A stretch of DNA of 64,000 nucleotides from a virus. Positions 1 through 6,785 of the stretch are shown here, piece after piece. Both the position numbers and the translations under genes were made by a program. The notes beneath the pieces are model-generated. The model saw only the letters and a program-made list of their open reading frames with translations. It made no database searches and was not told the DNA's origin. Each line of letters opens with the position of its first letter. Position 1 is the stretch's first letter. Location of the stretch: IMG/VR virus record IMGVR_UViG_3300032050_000004, positions 1 through 64,000 of that record. One strand, given 5' to 3'.

Positions 1-414
1 CTTGTAATTGATATTGTAATCACCTTCACCACCATTTATGTTCAGAACTTTATCCTTGATAAACTGAACTTCTTTTTCATCAAGCAACACTTCCATATCG
101 CTTGAAACTCTTTCGCACCATTCACTTTCTGAACTCTTTGAAAATTCTAATTCTTCTTCATCATCACTCAAACGAATTTCCACATTACCTGCTTCACCCA
201 TATAGTGTCCGTCAGACGCTTCGTAAAAATCCACCTTGCGATAAATAACATCATCAATGTAATCTCTAATCTCAACACAATCAATCTCTGAACCTTTATC
301 ATCATAAATCTGAATAGAGGTATCATTCATACTATCTCCACCACAACTGAACTCAAAGTTTGCGTAATCAACCCCTAACTCTTTCCATATTTTAATAATT
401 TCCTTTTCTTCCAT
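1..414 (-). CDS. DUF6878-like protein (C-terminus cut by window edge)
   Basis: The ATG is at 414 and 138 codons are open to the window edge, so the C-terminus is missing. The protein is acidic. Residues 20-30 read FSCGGDSMNDTS, and near the end an INGGEGDY segment resembles the GDSG and NGGxG motifs of DUF6878 proteins of plasmids and phages. The match is by eye. It is the last of three genes (863, 431, 1) read from the promoter at 1151-1182. Function unknown. Confidence 0.75.
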   Translation of the reverse strand, partial: MEEKEIIKIWKELGVDYANFEFSCGGDSMNDTSIQIYDDKGSEIDCVEIRDYIDDVIYRKVDFYEASDGHYMGEAGNVEIRLSDDEEELEFSKSSESEWCERVSSDMEVLLDEKEVQFIKDKVLNINGGEGDYNINYK

Positions 415-430
415 AGTGTTTATTTTTTTT

Positions 431-841
431 TTATTGTTCTTGTGTAGTTAGTTTAAGTTTATTCATCAATTCCTTTGCGTTTTCAGTCGCTTCGGGGTTC
501 TCTACATCTTTCACTCCGTTACACATCCACGCTTGAACTTCCAAGTGTTTAAGGTAATCTTGTGCCGTAGGAACAAACTTCATTCTAAAATCCTCTGCTA
601 TATGAAGCATAGCAATATCAATCGTATCAACACTCTTTCCATCAGAGTTCACAATGTTATATCCAAAGACCTTTGGAATGATTGTGTAAGCGAACCAAGT
701 GTTGTGGGTTAAGCATCGTGAAGAATTATTATTCATACTTGCTTTTGGACTATCAATCAGTTCGTGAATAGCAATGTAATCTTCTACTTTACCACCCCAG
801 CGTTTTACGCTGGATTTTGAATGAATTAAGGGGTTAGCCAT
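431..841 (-). CDS. DUF6915-like small protein
   Basis: A 136-residue soluble protein. Its start (MANPLIHSKSSVKRWGG, then EDYIAIHELIDSPKA) and the later LTHN...IPKVFG segment follow the pattern of the DUF6915 family of phages and mobile elements, which begin MAxPLxHAxSSxxxFGG and carry a conserved HH/HN patch. No catalytic role is known. It sits between 863-1135 and the partial gene at 1-414 in one operon. Confidence 0.8.
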   Translation of the reverse strand: MANPLIHSKSSVKRWGGKVEDYIAIHELIDSPKASMNNNSSRCLTHNTWFAYTIIPKVFGYNIVNSDGKSVDTIDIAMLHIAEDFRMKFVPTAQDYLKHLEVQAWMCNGVKDVENPEATENAKELMNKLKLTTQEQ

Positions 842-862
842 ATTTGTTTTTTGTTTTTTTTA

Positions 863-1135
863 TTAGTCCCATATTTGAGAAATCTCTCTGCGAAAAGGAT
901 TGTATTCAACTTGCTTTCCTAACACCCAATCACCTTTATTAACCTTCAATGTATTGTGTTCAGCAAATTGTCCATTAGGTTGTTCGTGTCGCAAATCACT
1001 ATCTTCCAACACTTCCACTTCTGCAAAGTGTGTATGATTTTCTTCAATTTTGAACTTACCATACAAAGTGTGTTGGTTTGCACCCTCACCTTTGAGGATA
1101 ATCGTTTTCTTTTGGGTTTTTTTCTTTGCTTTCAT
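863..1135 (-). CDS. Small basic phage protein of unknown function
   Basis: 90 residues from the ATG at 1135. A longer reading would start on a TTG at 1156 inside the promoter -10 box (1151-1160), so it is not credible. The N-terminus is lysine-rich. The rest resembles a widespread phage hypothetical family ending in DWVLGKQVEYNPFRREIS, followed by a terminal aspartate. It is the first gene after the promoter at 1151-1182. Function unknown. Confidence 0.75.
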   Translation of the reverse strand: MKAKKKTQKKTIILKGEGANQHTLYGKFKIEENHTHFAEVEVLEDSDLRHEQPNGQFAEHNTLKVNKGDWVLGKQVEYNPFRREISQIWD

Positions 1136-1150
1136 TTTATCGTGTTTTTT

Positions 1151-1182
1151 AATCAATACTTTTTTTAATTGAAAAGGTTTAA
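1151..1182 (-). promoter_or_regulatory. Early promoter P1
   Basis: In the transcribed sense it reads TTAAACCTTTTC, AT spacer, AGTATTGATT. It lies 16 nt before the ATG at 1135 and heads the 863/431/1 operon. The motif is shared by about 27 sites in 1-19 kb. Confidence 0.75.
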
Positions 1183-1227
1183 GAAAATTATATTTTTTTT
1201 AATTTTTTTTCTTCAACCTTTATGTTA

Positions 1228-1258
1228 TTCAATACTTTTTTTAATTAAAAAGGTTTAA
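1228..1258 (-). promoter_or_regulatory. Early promoter P2, tandem with P1
   Basis: A second full match, TTAAACCTTTTT then AAGTATTGAAT, sits about 75 bp upstream of P1 with no ORF between them. The two probably act as tandem promoters for the 863/431/1 operon. Confidence 0.65.
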
Positions 1259-1337
1259 TAAAAAAGATATTTATATGAACCTTTTTTATACATAAATATA
1301 AGTTCTAAAATAATAAATAAAGGTGTAACATAAACCA

Positions 1338-1371
1338 AAAATGTAAATTAGTTTTTGAATATCGTATATCT
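1338..1371 (+). promoter_or_regulatory. Dyad element E1, right arm only
   Basis: The arm is AAAATGTAAATTAG, T-rich spacer, ATCGTATATCT. No left arm is recognisable. It points right into the G+C-rich cassette at 1372-1436. The intergenic stretch 1183-1487 otherwise holds only AT-rich DNA, P2, this element and a terminator. Confidence 0.6.
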
Positions 1372-1436
1372 CTTTGGGATTTGACCCCAGTTTTCCCCGG
1401 GATCGCCTGCGGGAAACATCTTGGATACAGCGGGAT
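1372..1436 (+). ncRNA. Candidate small RNA / G+C-rich cassette R1
   Basis: About 65 bp of markedly G+C-rich sequence (includes CCCCGGGATCGCCTGCGGG) between the outward promoter-like arm and the A-run of the terminator at 1437-1470. It has no convincing ORF. It belongs to the variable cassette family seen next to all E elements. Whether it is transcribed is inference. Confidence 0.4.
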
Positions 1437-1470
1437 AAAAAAAAAGGGCTCGGAAACCCGAACCCTTTTT
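1437..1470 (-). terminator. Rho-independent terminator of 1488-1709
   Basis: A GGGTTCGG/CCGAGCCC stem with a 9-nt T-run on the minus strand. It also has T's on the plus strand, so it could stop transcripts from E1. Confidence 0.8.
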
Positions 1471-1487
1471 CATTTAATTTTCTTAAT

Positions 1488-1709
1488 CTAAACACACATT
1501 GTTGTTTTTACAAACTTCCTTGTTTTAAGGAAATTACGAATAATTGTAATTTTAGAGGTAAGTCCATTCACCTTTCGATGATTTCTGACACTCTCCATCA
1601 TTTCTTCGTGTATTCGCAAATTAGCATTGTCATAGTTCGCAGTTTTTAAGTTACTTCCAAACATTGACTTAATAATAATTTCGTTTTGTTCGTCTATGCT
1701 TCTTTTCAT
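1488..1709 (-). CDS. Small protein of unknown function
   Basis: 73 residues from the ATG at 1709 (MKRSIDEQNE). An upstream TTG reading would begin within the leader and is rejected. The protein is basic and probably helical, without cysteines or a signal peptide. It is a single-gene unit between the promoter at 1731-1758 and the terminator at 1437-1470. Unrecognised. Confidence 0.65.
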   Translation of the reverse strand: MKRSIDEQNEIIIKSMFGSNLKTANYDNANLRIHEEMMESVRNHRKVNGLTSKITIIRNFLKTRKFVKTTMCV

Positions 1710-1730
1710 TTTAATTATTTTAGTTTGTTT

Positions 1731-1758
1731 CAATACGGATTTTATTAGAAAAGGTTGA
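1731..1758 (-). promoter_or_regulatory. Early promoter P3
   Basis: Transcribed sense reads TTCAACCTTTTC, spacer, CCGTATTGAA, about 22 nt before the ATG at 1709. Confidence 0.7.
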
Positions 1759-1842
1759 ACGAAAATAATAAAATTTTATAATTTATTATAATTTTATTTT
1801 AATTAAATCTAAATCATCTCATTATCAAACTATTTAATTAAG

Positions 1843-1875
1843 AAATGTAAATTACTTTTTTCAATTCGTATATCT
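1843..1875 (+). promoter_or_regulatory. Dyad element E2, right arm only
   Basis: AAATGTAAATTACTTTTTTT, short spacer, TTCGTATATCT. Left arm absent or decayed. Points right into cassette R2. Confidence 0.6.
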
Positions 1876-1940
1876 GATCGAAAATAACCCCCTGTTTTCA
1901 CCAGACACGGGCTTCTGAGTTCCAGAAACGGGTAGAAAAC
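1876..1940 (+). ncRNA. Candidate small RNA / G+C-rich cassette R2
   Basis: About 65 bp carrying CCCCCTGTTTTCACCAGAC and CGGGCTTCTGAGTTCCAG. It shares the CTGTTTTCACCAG block with R4 and ends at the terminator A-run. Noncoding by eye. Confidence 0.4.
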
Positions 1941-1974
1941 AAAAAACCCCCAACTTTTCAGTTGAGGGTTTTGT
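1941..1974 (-). terminator. Bidirectional terminator after 1994-2878
   Basis: CCCCCAACT/AGTTGAGGG stem, flanked by A6 on the left and TTTTGT on the right, so it can act on either strand. Confidence 0.8.
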
Positions 1975-1993
1975 ATTCACCTTTGATAAATTA

Positions 1994-2878
1994 CTAATAC
2001 TTTATTTTTTCAGTAATAGGTTTAATGTATTCATACAATTCATACTTAACACATAAGTTTACTAATTTGCCTTTTACCGAATAAAACTTTTCTTCATCTT
2101 CACAATTTTCAAATATACTTTCTAAAAAAGTATCCCTTCTTGTTTCATCAGTAATAATATCTGCAACATCTTCTTCTAATTCATTATCCCATTCTTCGTT
2201 TGAATAATAAGATAAACTCCAACCCAAATGTTCACTCATATCACCATCACTTTTTATACTTAAAGCAAATTTAGTTGCTTCGTAACCATTAGGTAAATAT
2301 TCTTTGACCAAATTACCATTGTCAAATACATAAATCCCACAATTATTTCCAATATCCTCATCAGCAAACTTCACTTCAAATAATAAATCAGGATATAATT
2401 CTGCAAGTTTATGAATGACTGGAAAAGGAGTTGACCACGCAGTATCGAATGAAATTGAATTTTCGCTTATTTGATAGTTGTCATAAGAATTCCATTTAGT
2501 TCCCCAATTAGCAATACTCCAACCATACCAATTAGCGTGTCCATATTTTTCAATGTTATCTAATGATATTTTTGCTTCCTCAAAATCTTGGGGAGAAAGC
2601 CTTTCATTTAAAAGTTGCTTTACACCCTCAACATCAGTAATGCCTTGTTCTTTAATCCAACTCCACTCCAACATTTCAGTAAATCTTTGAGTGTTATTTA
2701 TCAAAATACATATAGCATTATCAACATTACTTCCTGATGTAACCCTCAACGAAGGTGGCATAGGGAGAATTTTGTCAAAGTCAATTAAATTTTCATCTTC
2801 TTTTATGAAATCTAAAACTTCTTTTACCCTTTGCTCACTTCCTTTAATTGTGAGGATATTTGTAATGTGATTAGGCAT
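1994..2878 (-). CDS. YubB/DUF1281-family ferredoxin-like protein
   Basis: 294 residues. The N-terminus MPNHITNILTIKG, then FDKILPMPPSL, NWGTKWNSYD and FDTAWSTPFPVIHKLAELYP are hallmark blocks of the DUF1281/YubB ferredoxin-like family common on plasmids and phages. The biochemical role of that family is unknown to me. The C-terminal 80 residues are acidic and less conserved. It is second in the operon led by the promoter at 3131-3162 and is followed directly by a terminator. Confidence 0.9.
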   Translation of the reverse strand: MPNHITNILTIKGSEQRVKEVLDFIKEDENLIDFDKILPMPPSLRVTSGSNVDNAICILINNTQRFTEMLEWSWIKEQGITDVEGVKQLLNERLSPQDFEEAKISLDNIEKYGHANWYGWSIANWGTKWNSYDNYQISENSISFDTAWSTPFPVIHKLAELYPDLLFEVKFADEDIGNNCGIYVFDNGNLVKEYLPNGYEATKFALSIKSDGDMSEHLGWSLSYYSNEEWDNELEEDVADIITDETRRDTFLESIFENCEDEEKFYSVKGKLVNLCVKYELYEYIKPITEKIKY

Positions 2879-2906
2879 AATTTATTCTATTTTTTAATTA
2901 AAATTA

Positions 2907-3113
2907 TTATTCTTCACTCTCTCCTACACCTACATCAATATAATCTATAACTTCCATACCATCCATTTTGGGGAGAAACAACTCCTCATCAGTATATTTA
3001 TCTTCCTTACGGAAACAAACCACAACTGAACCATCAACATCATCCAAATCAAATTTTGTATCATCAAATTCAATTAATGCTACAATAGTAACTACTGCTC
3101 GTTTAAGTGCCAT
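2907..3113 (-). CDS. Small acidic protein of unknown function
   Basis: 68 residues, acidic, likely all-beta, beginning MALKRAVVTIVALIEFD. The ATG at 3113 lies about 18 nt after the -10 box of the promoter at 3131-3162. First gene of a two-gene operon with the YubB-like protein. Unrecognised. Confidence 0.7.
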   Translation of the reverse strand: MALKRAVVTIVALIEFDDTKFDLDDVDGSVVVCFRKEDKYTDEELFLPKMDGMEVIDYIDVGVGESEE

Positions 3114-3130
3114 AATTATTATTTTTTTTT

Positions 3131-3162
3131 AATCAATACGTTTATATTGAAAAAAGGTTTAA
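3131..3162 (-). promoter_or_regulatory. Early promoter P4
   Basis: TTAAACCTTTTTT, spacer, ACGTATTGATT in the transcribed sense, ahead of 2907-3113. Confidence 0.75.
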
Positions 3163-3165
3163 AAT

Positions 3166-3396
3166 CTAATGAATAACCTTGAAATGCTCGTCATCAGTTA
3201 GGTGAACCCAACGAAATTCCATATTGTTATTTGACGCTATTCTCAATCCCAGCCAAACACCCGTTTTATTTTCAAAAAAAACCCGTTCCGTTATTGCTTC
3301 AACCACCCATTTCTCTTCTTTATGAATTGTCTTTTCTTTTGCAATTTCTGATATTGGTTCGAGTTTTACTTTATCACCTGTTCTTATATCTAACAT
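3166..3396 (-). CDS. Small protein of unknown function
   Basis: 76 residues, MLDIRTGDKVKLEPIS at the start, mixed charge and likely beta-rich. The opening RTGDKVKL looks like the first strand of an SH3-like barrel, which is inference only. ATG at 3396. A weak promoter variant (TTTAGACCTTTC ... CCGTAAT) is at 3417-3443. Confidence 0.65.
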   Translation of the reverse strand: MLDIRTGDKVKLEPISEIAKEKTIHKEEKWVVEAITERVFFENKTGVWLGLRIASNNNMEFRWVHLTDDEHFKVIH

Positions 3397-3416
3397 AATT
3401 ATTTATTCTATTATCA

Positions 3417-3443
3417 TTACGGATAAAATATAGAAAGGTCTAA
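3417..3443 (-). promoter_or_regulatory. Weak early promoter variant
   Basis: TTTAGACCTTTC, spacer, CCGTAAT ahead of 3166-3396. Diverged from the consensus in both boxes. Confidence 0.45.
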
Positions 3444-3450
3444 AATAAAA

Positions 3451-3657
3451 TTAATTATCTTTATTTTCAATAATTGAAACCATTTCTTTTAAATGATTTT
3501 CCAAATTGATAAGTTCATTTCTTATGTTTTGAATTTCCTCTAATGCTTTATCATATTTTCTGTTTGAGGTGAAAATGACTATTCTATCGCATTGAACTGG
3601 TATTGTCTTATTTGAAAGAACAATGATGTTTTGTTTAAGCTGATTGCTTCTTGTCAT
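3451..3657 (-). CDS. Small helical protein of unknown function
   Basis: 68 residues from the ATG at 3657, which overlaps the TGA of the upstream gene in an ATGA junction, indicating translational coupling. A longer reading would overlap the upstream gene by about 50 nt and is rejected. The second half (YDKALEEIQNIRNELINLE) is a likely coiled coil. Third gene of the operon led by 3917-4363. Confidence 0.65.
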   Translation of the reverse strand: MTRSNQLKQNIIVLSNKTIPVQCDRIVIFTSNRKYDKALEEIQNIRNELINLENHLKEMVSIIENKDN

Positions 3658-3899
3658 TTTATGTTGAGTTTGGTTTTTGTTTGTTCGATTATTTTTAAGC
3701 AAAAATCCTTCGCACTTTGTGGTGAACCATCAACAAACTCACAAGAGAAAGTATGATAATTAACTTCACTCACATAAACCTCATAAACAATAAATGAAAA
3801 TTTTAACTTCTCTATTTTAAGTGTACCATAATGCAATCTTGAATATCCGTTGAATTTTGACTTATCAAAATTGTCAAATTCAATTTTATAATTATCCAT
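3654..3899 (-). CDS. Small protein of unknown function
   Basis: 81 residues, aromatic-rich and probably beta-sheet (YSRLHYGTLKIEKLKFSFIVY). Middle gene of a three-gene operon: 3917-4363 upstream, 3451-3657 downstream with a 4-nt overlap. Unrecognised. Confidence 0.65.
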   Translation of the reverse strand: MDNYKIEFDNFDKSKFNGYSRLHYGTLKIEKLKFSFIVYEVYVSEVNYHTFSCEFVDGSPQSAKDFCLKIIEQTKTKLNIK

Positions 3900-3916
3900 T
3901 TTATAGATTTTGTGTT

Positions 3917-4363
3917 TTACAATTTAGCAAGAAGAACATCCTCGTACTTGTAGTGTTTAGTCCCTTGTGTTTCCAAGAAATCAATCCTGTTCTTGAACCT
4001 TTTATTCATTGTATCCACAATAGTATAAACCCCACTCTTATGTCCTGCACCACTAATATACACCTTATCCCCATAATTGAAAACTCCTCCCCATCTTTTG
4101 AGCAAATCCCTTGAAACTGCAATCCATTTATGTTCCGACGCTTTATTTGGATTGATTTTGTACATACCAGCAGTTACCAAAGGGTCTTCATCACATTGAT
4201 TTACCACAGCATTATACATAGTTGCAGTTACCTTTACTGAATTTTGACTCTTAATTAAATCCTCTAATTGGTTAAGACGCTCATCATTTTCTTGTTGAAC
4301 GACCAACATATAAGTTGTATTTATAGCACTCAATACCATAAGGATATATACGGCTTTTTTCAT
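3917..4363 (-). CDS. Exported 3D-domain (double-psi beta-barrel) protein
   Basis: 148 residues. Residues 1-20 form a signal peptide or anchor (MKKAVYILMVLSAINTTYML), followed by a short coiled segment and a 3D domain: VTATMYNAV, WIAVSRDLL, GDKVYISG, GVYTIVDTMNKRF and IDFL in the family order. The three aspartates that name the family are placed as expected. 3D/RlpA-like barrels act on or bind peptidoglycan, so a periplasmic role is likely. First gene after the promoter at 4378-4410. Confidence 0.85.
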   Translation of the reverse strand: MKKAVYILMVLSAINTTYMLVVQQENDERLNQLEDLIKSQNSVKVTATMYNAVVNQCDEDPLVTAGMYKINPNKASEHKWIAVSRDLLKRWGGVFNYGDKVYISGAGHKSGVYTIVDTMNKRFKNRIDFLETQGTKHYKYEDVLLAKL

Positions 4364-4377
4364 AGTGGTTGGTTTTT

Positions 4378-4410
4378 AATCAATACTGATAAAAAACAAA
4401 AAGGTTTAAG
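4378..4410 (-). promoter_or_regulatory. Early promoter P5
   Basis: TTAAACCTTTTTG, spacer, CAGTATTGATT, about 14 nt before the ATG at 4363. Confidence 0.75.
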
Positions 4411-4416
4411 AAAATA

Positions 4417-4450
4417 AAAATGTAAATTATCTTTTTAGGATCGTATATCT
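4417..4450 (+). promoter_or_regulatory. Dyad element E3, right arm only
   Basis: AAAATGTAAATTATC, T-rich spacer, ATCGTATATCT, pointing right into cassette R3. Confidence 0.6.
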
Positions 4451-4524
4451 TGTCTGGAATTTGACACCTAGGGCCAGCAGTCCCGTCCAGTCAATTTCAG
4501 GATTCCACCAGAGAAAATCAGGAC
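4451..4524 (+). ncRNA. Candidate small RNA / G+C-rich cassette R3
   Basis: 74 bp beginning TGTCTGGAATTTGACACC, with CCAGCAGTCCCGTCCAG and a TTTCAGGATTCC block shared with R10 and L8. Ends at the A9 run of the terminator. No ORF of note. Confidence 0.4.
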
Positions 4525-4561
4525 AAAAAAAAAGAGAGCCAATTTCTTGACTCTCCTTTTT
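4525..4561 (-). terminator. Terminator after 4579-4785
   Basis: GGAGAGTC/GGCTCTC-type stem with a T9 run on the minus strand. Confidence 0.75.
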
Positions 4562-4578
4562 GAGATACGCAATGTTTT

Positions 4579-4785
4579 TCAATTCAAGTAATCAAACCCA
4601 AAGTGAATAAATCCCATTTCAATTAAATCATCATCAGACATCTTTTTAGGGTTTCTCCAAAAGTTAGGTTCTTGTTTATTCTCATCCTCTATAAGTTCAC
4701 TAATCCTTTTCAAAGCACCTTCATAGGTGAATTTCTTATCACCATCCGTTCTTTCAGTTTCAATAAACTCATATTTAATTCTCAT
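4579..4785 (-). CDS. Small acidic protein of unknown function
   Basis: 68 residues from the ATG at 4785 (MRIKYEFIETERTDGDKKF). The ATG is 1 nt after the stop of 4787-4999; an in-frame TTG further up lies inside that gene and is rejected. Last gene of the operon 5003/4787/4579. Unrecognised. Confidence 0.65.
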   Translation of the reverse strand: MRIKYEFIETERTDGDKKFTYEGALKRISELIEDENKQEPNFWRNPKKMSDDDLIEMGFIHFGFDYLN

Positions 4786-4786
4786 A

Positions 4787-4999
4787 TTAATCCATGTTTT
4801 GTTTAGCAAATTCAATCAATTTTTTAGCAAGTTCATCATCCAATTCATCCGTTACATCTTCATTATCCTCATCACGAATTTCAATTTCTTTGACAAAATA
4901 ACTATCGTAATCATCGTTGATAGTTACATGATAACAAGTATCCTCAACTTCAATTTCAAACTTGTGTGTTCTATTGATTACCTTGCTTATCAGTTCCAT
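4787..4999 (-). CDS. Small acidic protein of unknown function
   Basis: 70 residues, strongly acidic, probably a beta sheet followed by a C-terminal helix (DELDDELAKKLIEFAKQNMD). Tightly packed between 5003-5215 (3-nt gap) and 4579-4785 (1-nt gap). Unrecognised. Confidence 0.7.
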   Translation of the reverse strand: MELISKVINRTHKFEIEVEDTCYHVTINDDYDSYFVKEIEIRDEDNEDVTDELDDELAKKLIEFAKQNMD

Positions 5000-5002
5000 T
5001 GT

Positions 5003-5215
5003 TTATACAATTTTATAGTTTGTAATTTCTTCATCACTTATTTGGTCAAAAACATAATCTTTATCCAAACCCCTTACCGAAACCGAATCCACAATTTCTC
5101 CTTGTTTGTTAACCCAAATCTGAATATAAAAAGGTTCAGTATACCAAAGGTTGTTTTTTGCAACAGCACTCCAAGTTGTTTTGTGATGGTCAAATTCCTT
5201 TTTGCTAATGTTCAT
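5003..5215 (-). CDS. Small protein of unknown function
   Basis: 70 residues, MNISKKEFDHHKTTWSAVAK at the start, then a beta-rich segment with an IWVNKQGEIVDSVSVRG hairpin. First gene after the promoter at 5231-5262. Unrecognised. Confidence 0.7.
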   Translation of the reverse strand: MNISKKEFDHHKTTWSAVAKNNLWYTEPFYIQIWVNKQGEIVDSVSVRGLDKDYVFDQISDEEITNYKIV

Positions 5216-5230
5216 AGTGTTTGGTTTTTT

Positions 5231-5262
5231 TAATCAATACGAATAAAAAATAGAAAGGTTTA
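5231..5262 (-). promoter_or_regulatory. Early promoter P6
   Basis: TTAAACCTTTCT, spacer, TCGTATTGATT, about 16 nt before the ATG at 5215. Confidence 0.75.
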
Positions 5263-5487
5263 ATTTTTTAGATTATTTTTTAATATATTTGTCATAAAAA
5301 ATTCCAAATCTGCCCAAAGTAGTTTTTCAGGAATCAAATTTGTATCTACACAACTCTTTTCATGTTTTGAATACATATATTCTATGAAATCACTCCAACA
5401 TGATTTGCAAACATTTCCAATAGATTGATAAGTGTTATTACAATTTTTGTTTTCACACCCTATTCTTGAACATTTGTTAAAATCCAT
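5260..5487 (-). CDS. Small cysteine-rich putative zinc protein
   Basis: 75 residues with C6, C11, C16, then C27 and C30 (NVCKSCW) and C46. The spacing suggests one zinc ribbon plus a degenerate half-site. Its 3' end overlaps the P6 promoter. A weak promoter variant lies just upstream (5490-5515). Role unknown. Confidence 0.65.
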   Translation of the reverse strand: MDFNKCSRIGCENKNCNNTYQSIGNVCKSCWSDFIEYMYSKHEKSCVDTNLIPEKLLWADLEFFMTNILKNNLKN

Positions 5488-5513
5488 ATTAATACCAATT
5501 AGGATAGAAAAGG

Positions 5514-5858
5514 TTACTCCTCTTTTGCTTTTTTAAATTTATATTTTTTAATTGTGGTTCTTCCTAAACCAAATTTTTCCATTGTTTTTTTAACAGTGTT
5601 AGTTTTTGTGAACTCATAAATTTGTTCTTTGACCTTTTCAGATACGAACTCTACTTTCATTCCAGTATCAGTCAAATTTTCATTTTGACAATGATAATTA
5701 ATAGTTGATTTTGAACACTTCAATTTTTTTTGAATATCACGATAAGAATAACCTTCGTTTCTTAATTTTAAAATATCTTCTTTAATTCCCCTTCTACCAT
5801 TTTCGTGCAATCGGTCTTTATTGGAATTGTTAATTACAATTACGTGTTTAGTTGCCAT
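5514..5858 (-). CDS. Helix-turn-helix DNA-binding protein
   Basis: 114 residues with two resolvase-like HTH units: residues about 25-52 (IKEDILKLRNEGYSYRDIQK, then CSKSTINYHC) and about 75-110 (VKEQIYEFTKTNTVKKTMEK, then LGRTTIKKY). The first resembles the HTH of phage regulators and homing nucleases. No catalytic domain is present, so it is a candidate transcription regulator of this region. Both flanks have only degenerate promoter matches. Confidence 0.75.
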   Translation of the reverse strand: MATKHVIVINNSNKDRLHENGRRGIKEDILKLRNEGYSYRDIQKKLKCSKSTINYHCQNENLTDTGMKVEFVSEKVKEQIYEFTKTNTVKKTMEKFGLGRTTIKKYKFKKAKEE

Positions 5859-5909
5859 ATTTTGTTTTTTAATTTAAATTAATGTCTAAAATATAAATTA
5901 AGGTTACAA

Positions 5910-6125
5910 TTAAGATTGTAAAAATCTTTTGTCCTTAACAAACTTCAAATGTCTTGCTTCATCCTTTGTCAAACCCACGAACTCACTTGGGGAGAATGAA
6001 ATCTCATCGGGGTAATAGTCAAAGAGATATTCTTCCACCCCATTTTCCAAAGTAACGTGAACTTGGGGCATAGGGTCAAATAAACTTTTAGGCATTGCCG
6101 TAATTCGTGCTGAAATTATTTTCAT
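5910..6125 (-). CDS. Small conserved-type phage protein
   Basis: 71 residues beginning MKIISARITAMPKSLFDPMP; the VTLENGVEEYLFDYYPDEIS, then FSPSEFVGLT pattern recalls short phage hypotheticals with no known role. ATG at 6125, promoter at 6141-6172. Confidence 0.7.
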   Translation of the reverse strand: MKIISARITAMPKSLFDPMPQVHVTLENGVEEYLFDYYPDEISFSPSEFVGLTKDEARHLKFVKDKRFLQS

Positions 6126-6140
6126 AGTTATCTTGTTTTT

Positions 6141-6172
6141 TAATCAATACGTTTTTAGGGAGAAAAGGTTTA
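6141..6172 (-). promoter_or_regulatory. Early promoter P9
   Basis: TTAAACCTTTTC, spacer, ACGTATTGATT ahead of 5910-6125. It may also read into 5514 and 5260. Confidence 0.75.
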
Positions 6173-6183
6173 AGATTTATAAA

Positions 6184-6420
6184 TTATAAATGAGTAAAAC
6201 TCCCACAACCCATACATTGAATATAAGGTTTACCGCTATCTTTTATGGTAGGACTTTCCTTTGGTAAGATTATCCATTCAGTACCTTTGCAATCGTAACA
6301 CTCGCAATTAGGTAATCTCTCATCAAGGGTAAGCTGGTTAGCTATTCTTTCAGGATATACTGATTTTAACACATCAGCTTCAGGAATTTCTACTAATACC
6401 GATTGATAGAACTTTGACAT
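6184..6420 (-). CDS. Small CxxC zinc-binding-type protein
   Basis: 78 residues from the ATG at 6420 (MSKFYQSVLVE); a longer reading would begin inside the promoter. Cysteine pairs CECYDC and CMGC about 25 residues apart suggest a zinc ribbon. Single-gene unit behind the promoter at 6432-6463. Confidence 0.7.
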   Translation of the reverse strand: MSKFYQSVLVEIPEADVLKSVYPERIANQLTLDERLPNCECYDCKGTEWIILPKESPTIKDSGKPYIQCMGCGSFTHL

Positions 6421-6431
6421 AATTGATTTTT

Positions 6432-6463
6432 TAATCAATACGAATCAAAGTAAAAAAGGTTTA
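6432..6463 (-). promoter_or_regulatory. Early promoter P10
   Basis: TTAAACCTTTTTT, spacer, TTCGTATTGATT, about 12 nt before the ATG at 6420. Confidence 0.75.
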
Positions 6464-6467
6464 ATTT

Positions 6468-6731
6468 TTAATTTAAAATTATTTGAAAAAATTGAAATCT
6501 TTCCGACTTAAATGCTTTTATATTATCGGTAGGATTTATTTCATCACCATTTCTATCAACTATGGTAACTGCCATTTCGTTGGTATTTAAGGAATCGGTG
6601 ATATACTTTAACTTATAAACTCTGTTCTTTTGGATCCACCTATCAGGTGTGAATTTTGGTAATGAATCATCTATACAAAATGCGAAAACATTAACGAAAG
6701 AAGCTGGTGCTATTAAATCTGCCATACCCAT
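6468..6731 (-). CDS. Small protein of unknown function, late-type promoter
   Basis: 87 residues from the ATG at 6731 (MGMADLIAPASFVNVFAF); the second ATG at 6725 is also possible. C-terminal half is charged and beta-rich. Unlike its neighbours it lacks an early promoter. A CTATTTATAATAAA motif (6735-6748, minus) lies right before the start and mirrors the one for the divergent gene at 6786. Confidence 0.6.
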   Translation of the reverse strand: MGMADLIAPASFVNVFAFCIDDSLPKFTPDRWIQKNRVYKLKYITDSLNTNEMAVTIVDRNGDEINPTDNIKAFKSERFQFFQIILN

Positions 6732-6734
6732 ATG

Positions 6735-6748
6735 TTTATTATAAATAG
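6735..6748 (-). promoter_or_regulatory. Late-type promoter motif for 6468-6731
   Basis: CTATTTATAATAAA on the minus strand, 4 nt before the ATG. Same 14-mer as the divergent plus-strand site at 6762-6775. Confidence 0.55.
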
Positions 6749-6761
6749 TTTTTTTTTCGGT

Positions 6762-6775
6762 CTATTTATAATAAA
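6762..6775 (+). promoter_or_regulatory. Late-type promoter motif for 6786-7157
   Basis: CTATTTATAATAAA on the plus strand, 10 nt before the ATG at 6786. Divergent twin of 6735-6748. Confidence 0.55.
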
Positions 6776-6785
6776 ATTAAAAAAA

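Noticed and set aside
1286-1495. 69-codon minus-strand ORF over cassette R1
   Set aside because: Spans the terminator and promoter arm; composition follows the G+C-rich cassette, and there is no counterpart in other cassettes.
4727-5233. 168-codon plus-strand ORF
   Set aside because: Antisense shadow of three tightly packed minus-strand genes with promoters; hydrophobic low-complexity product.
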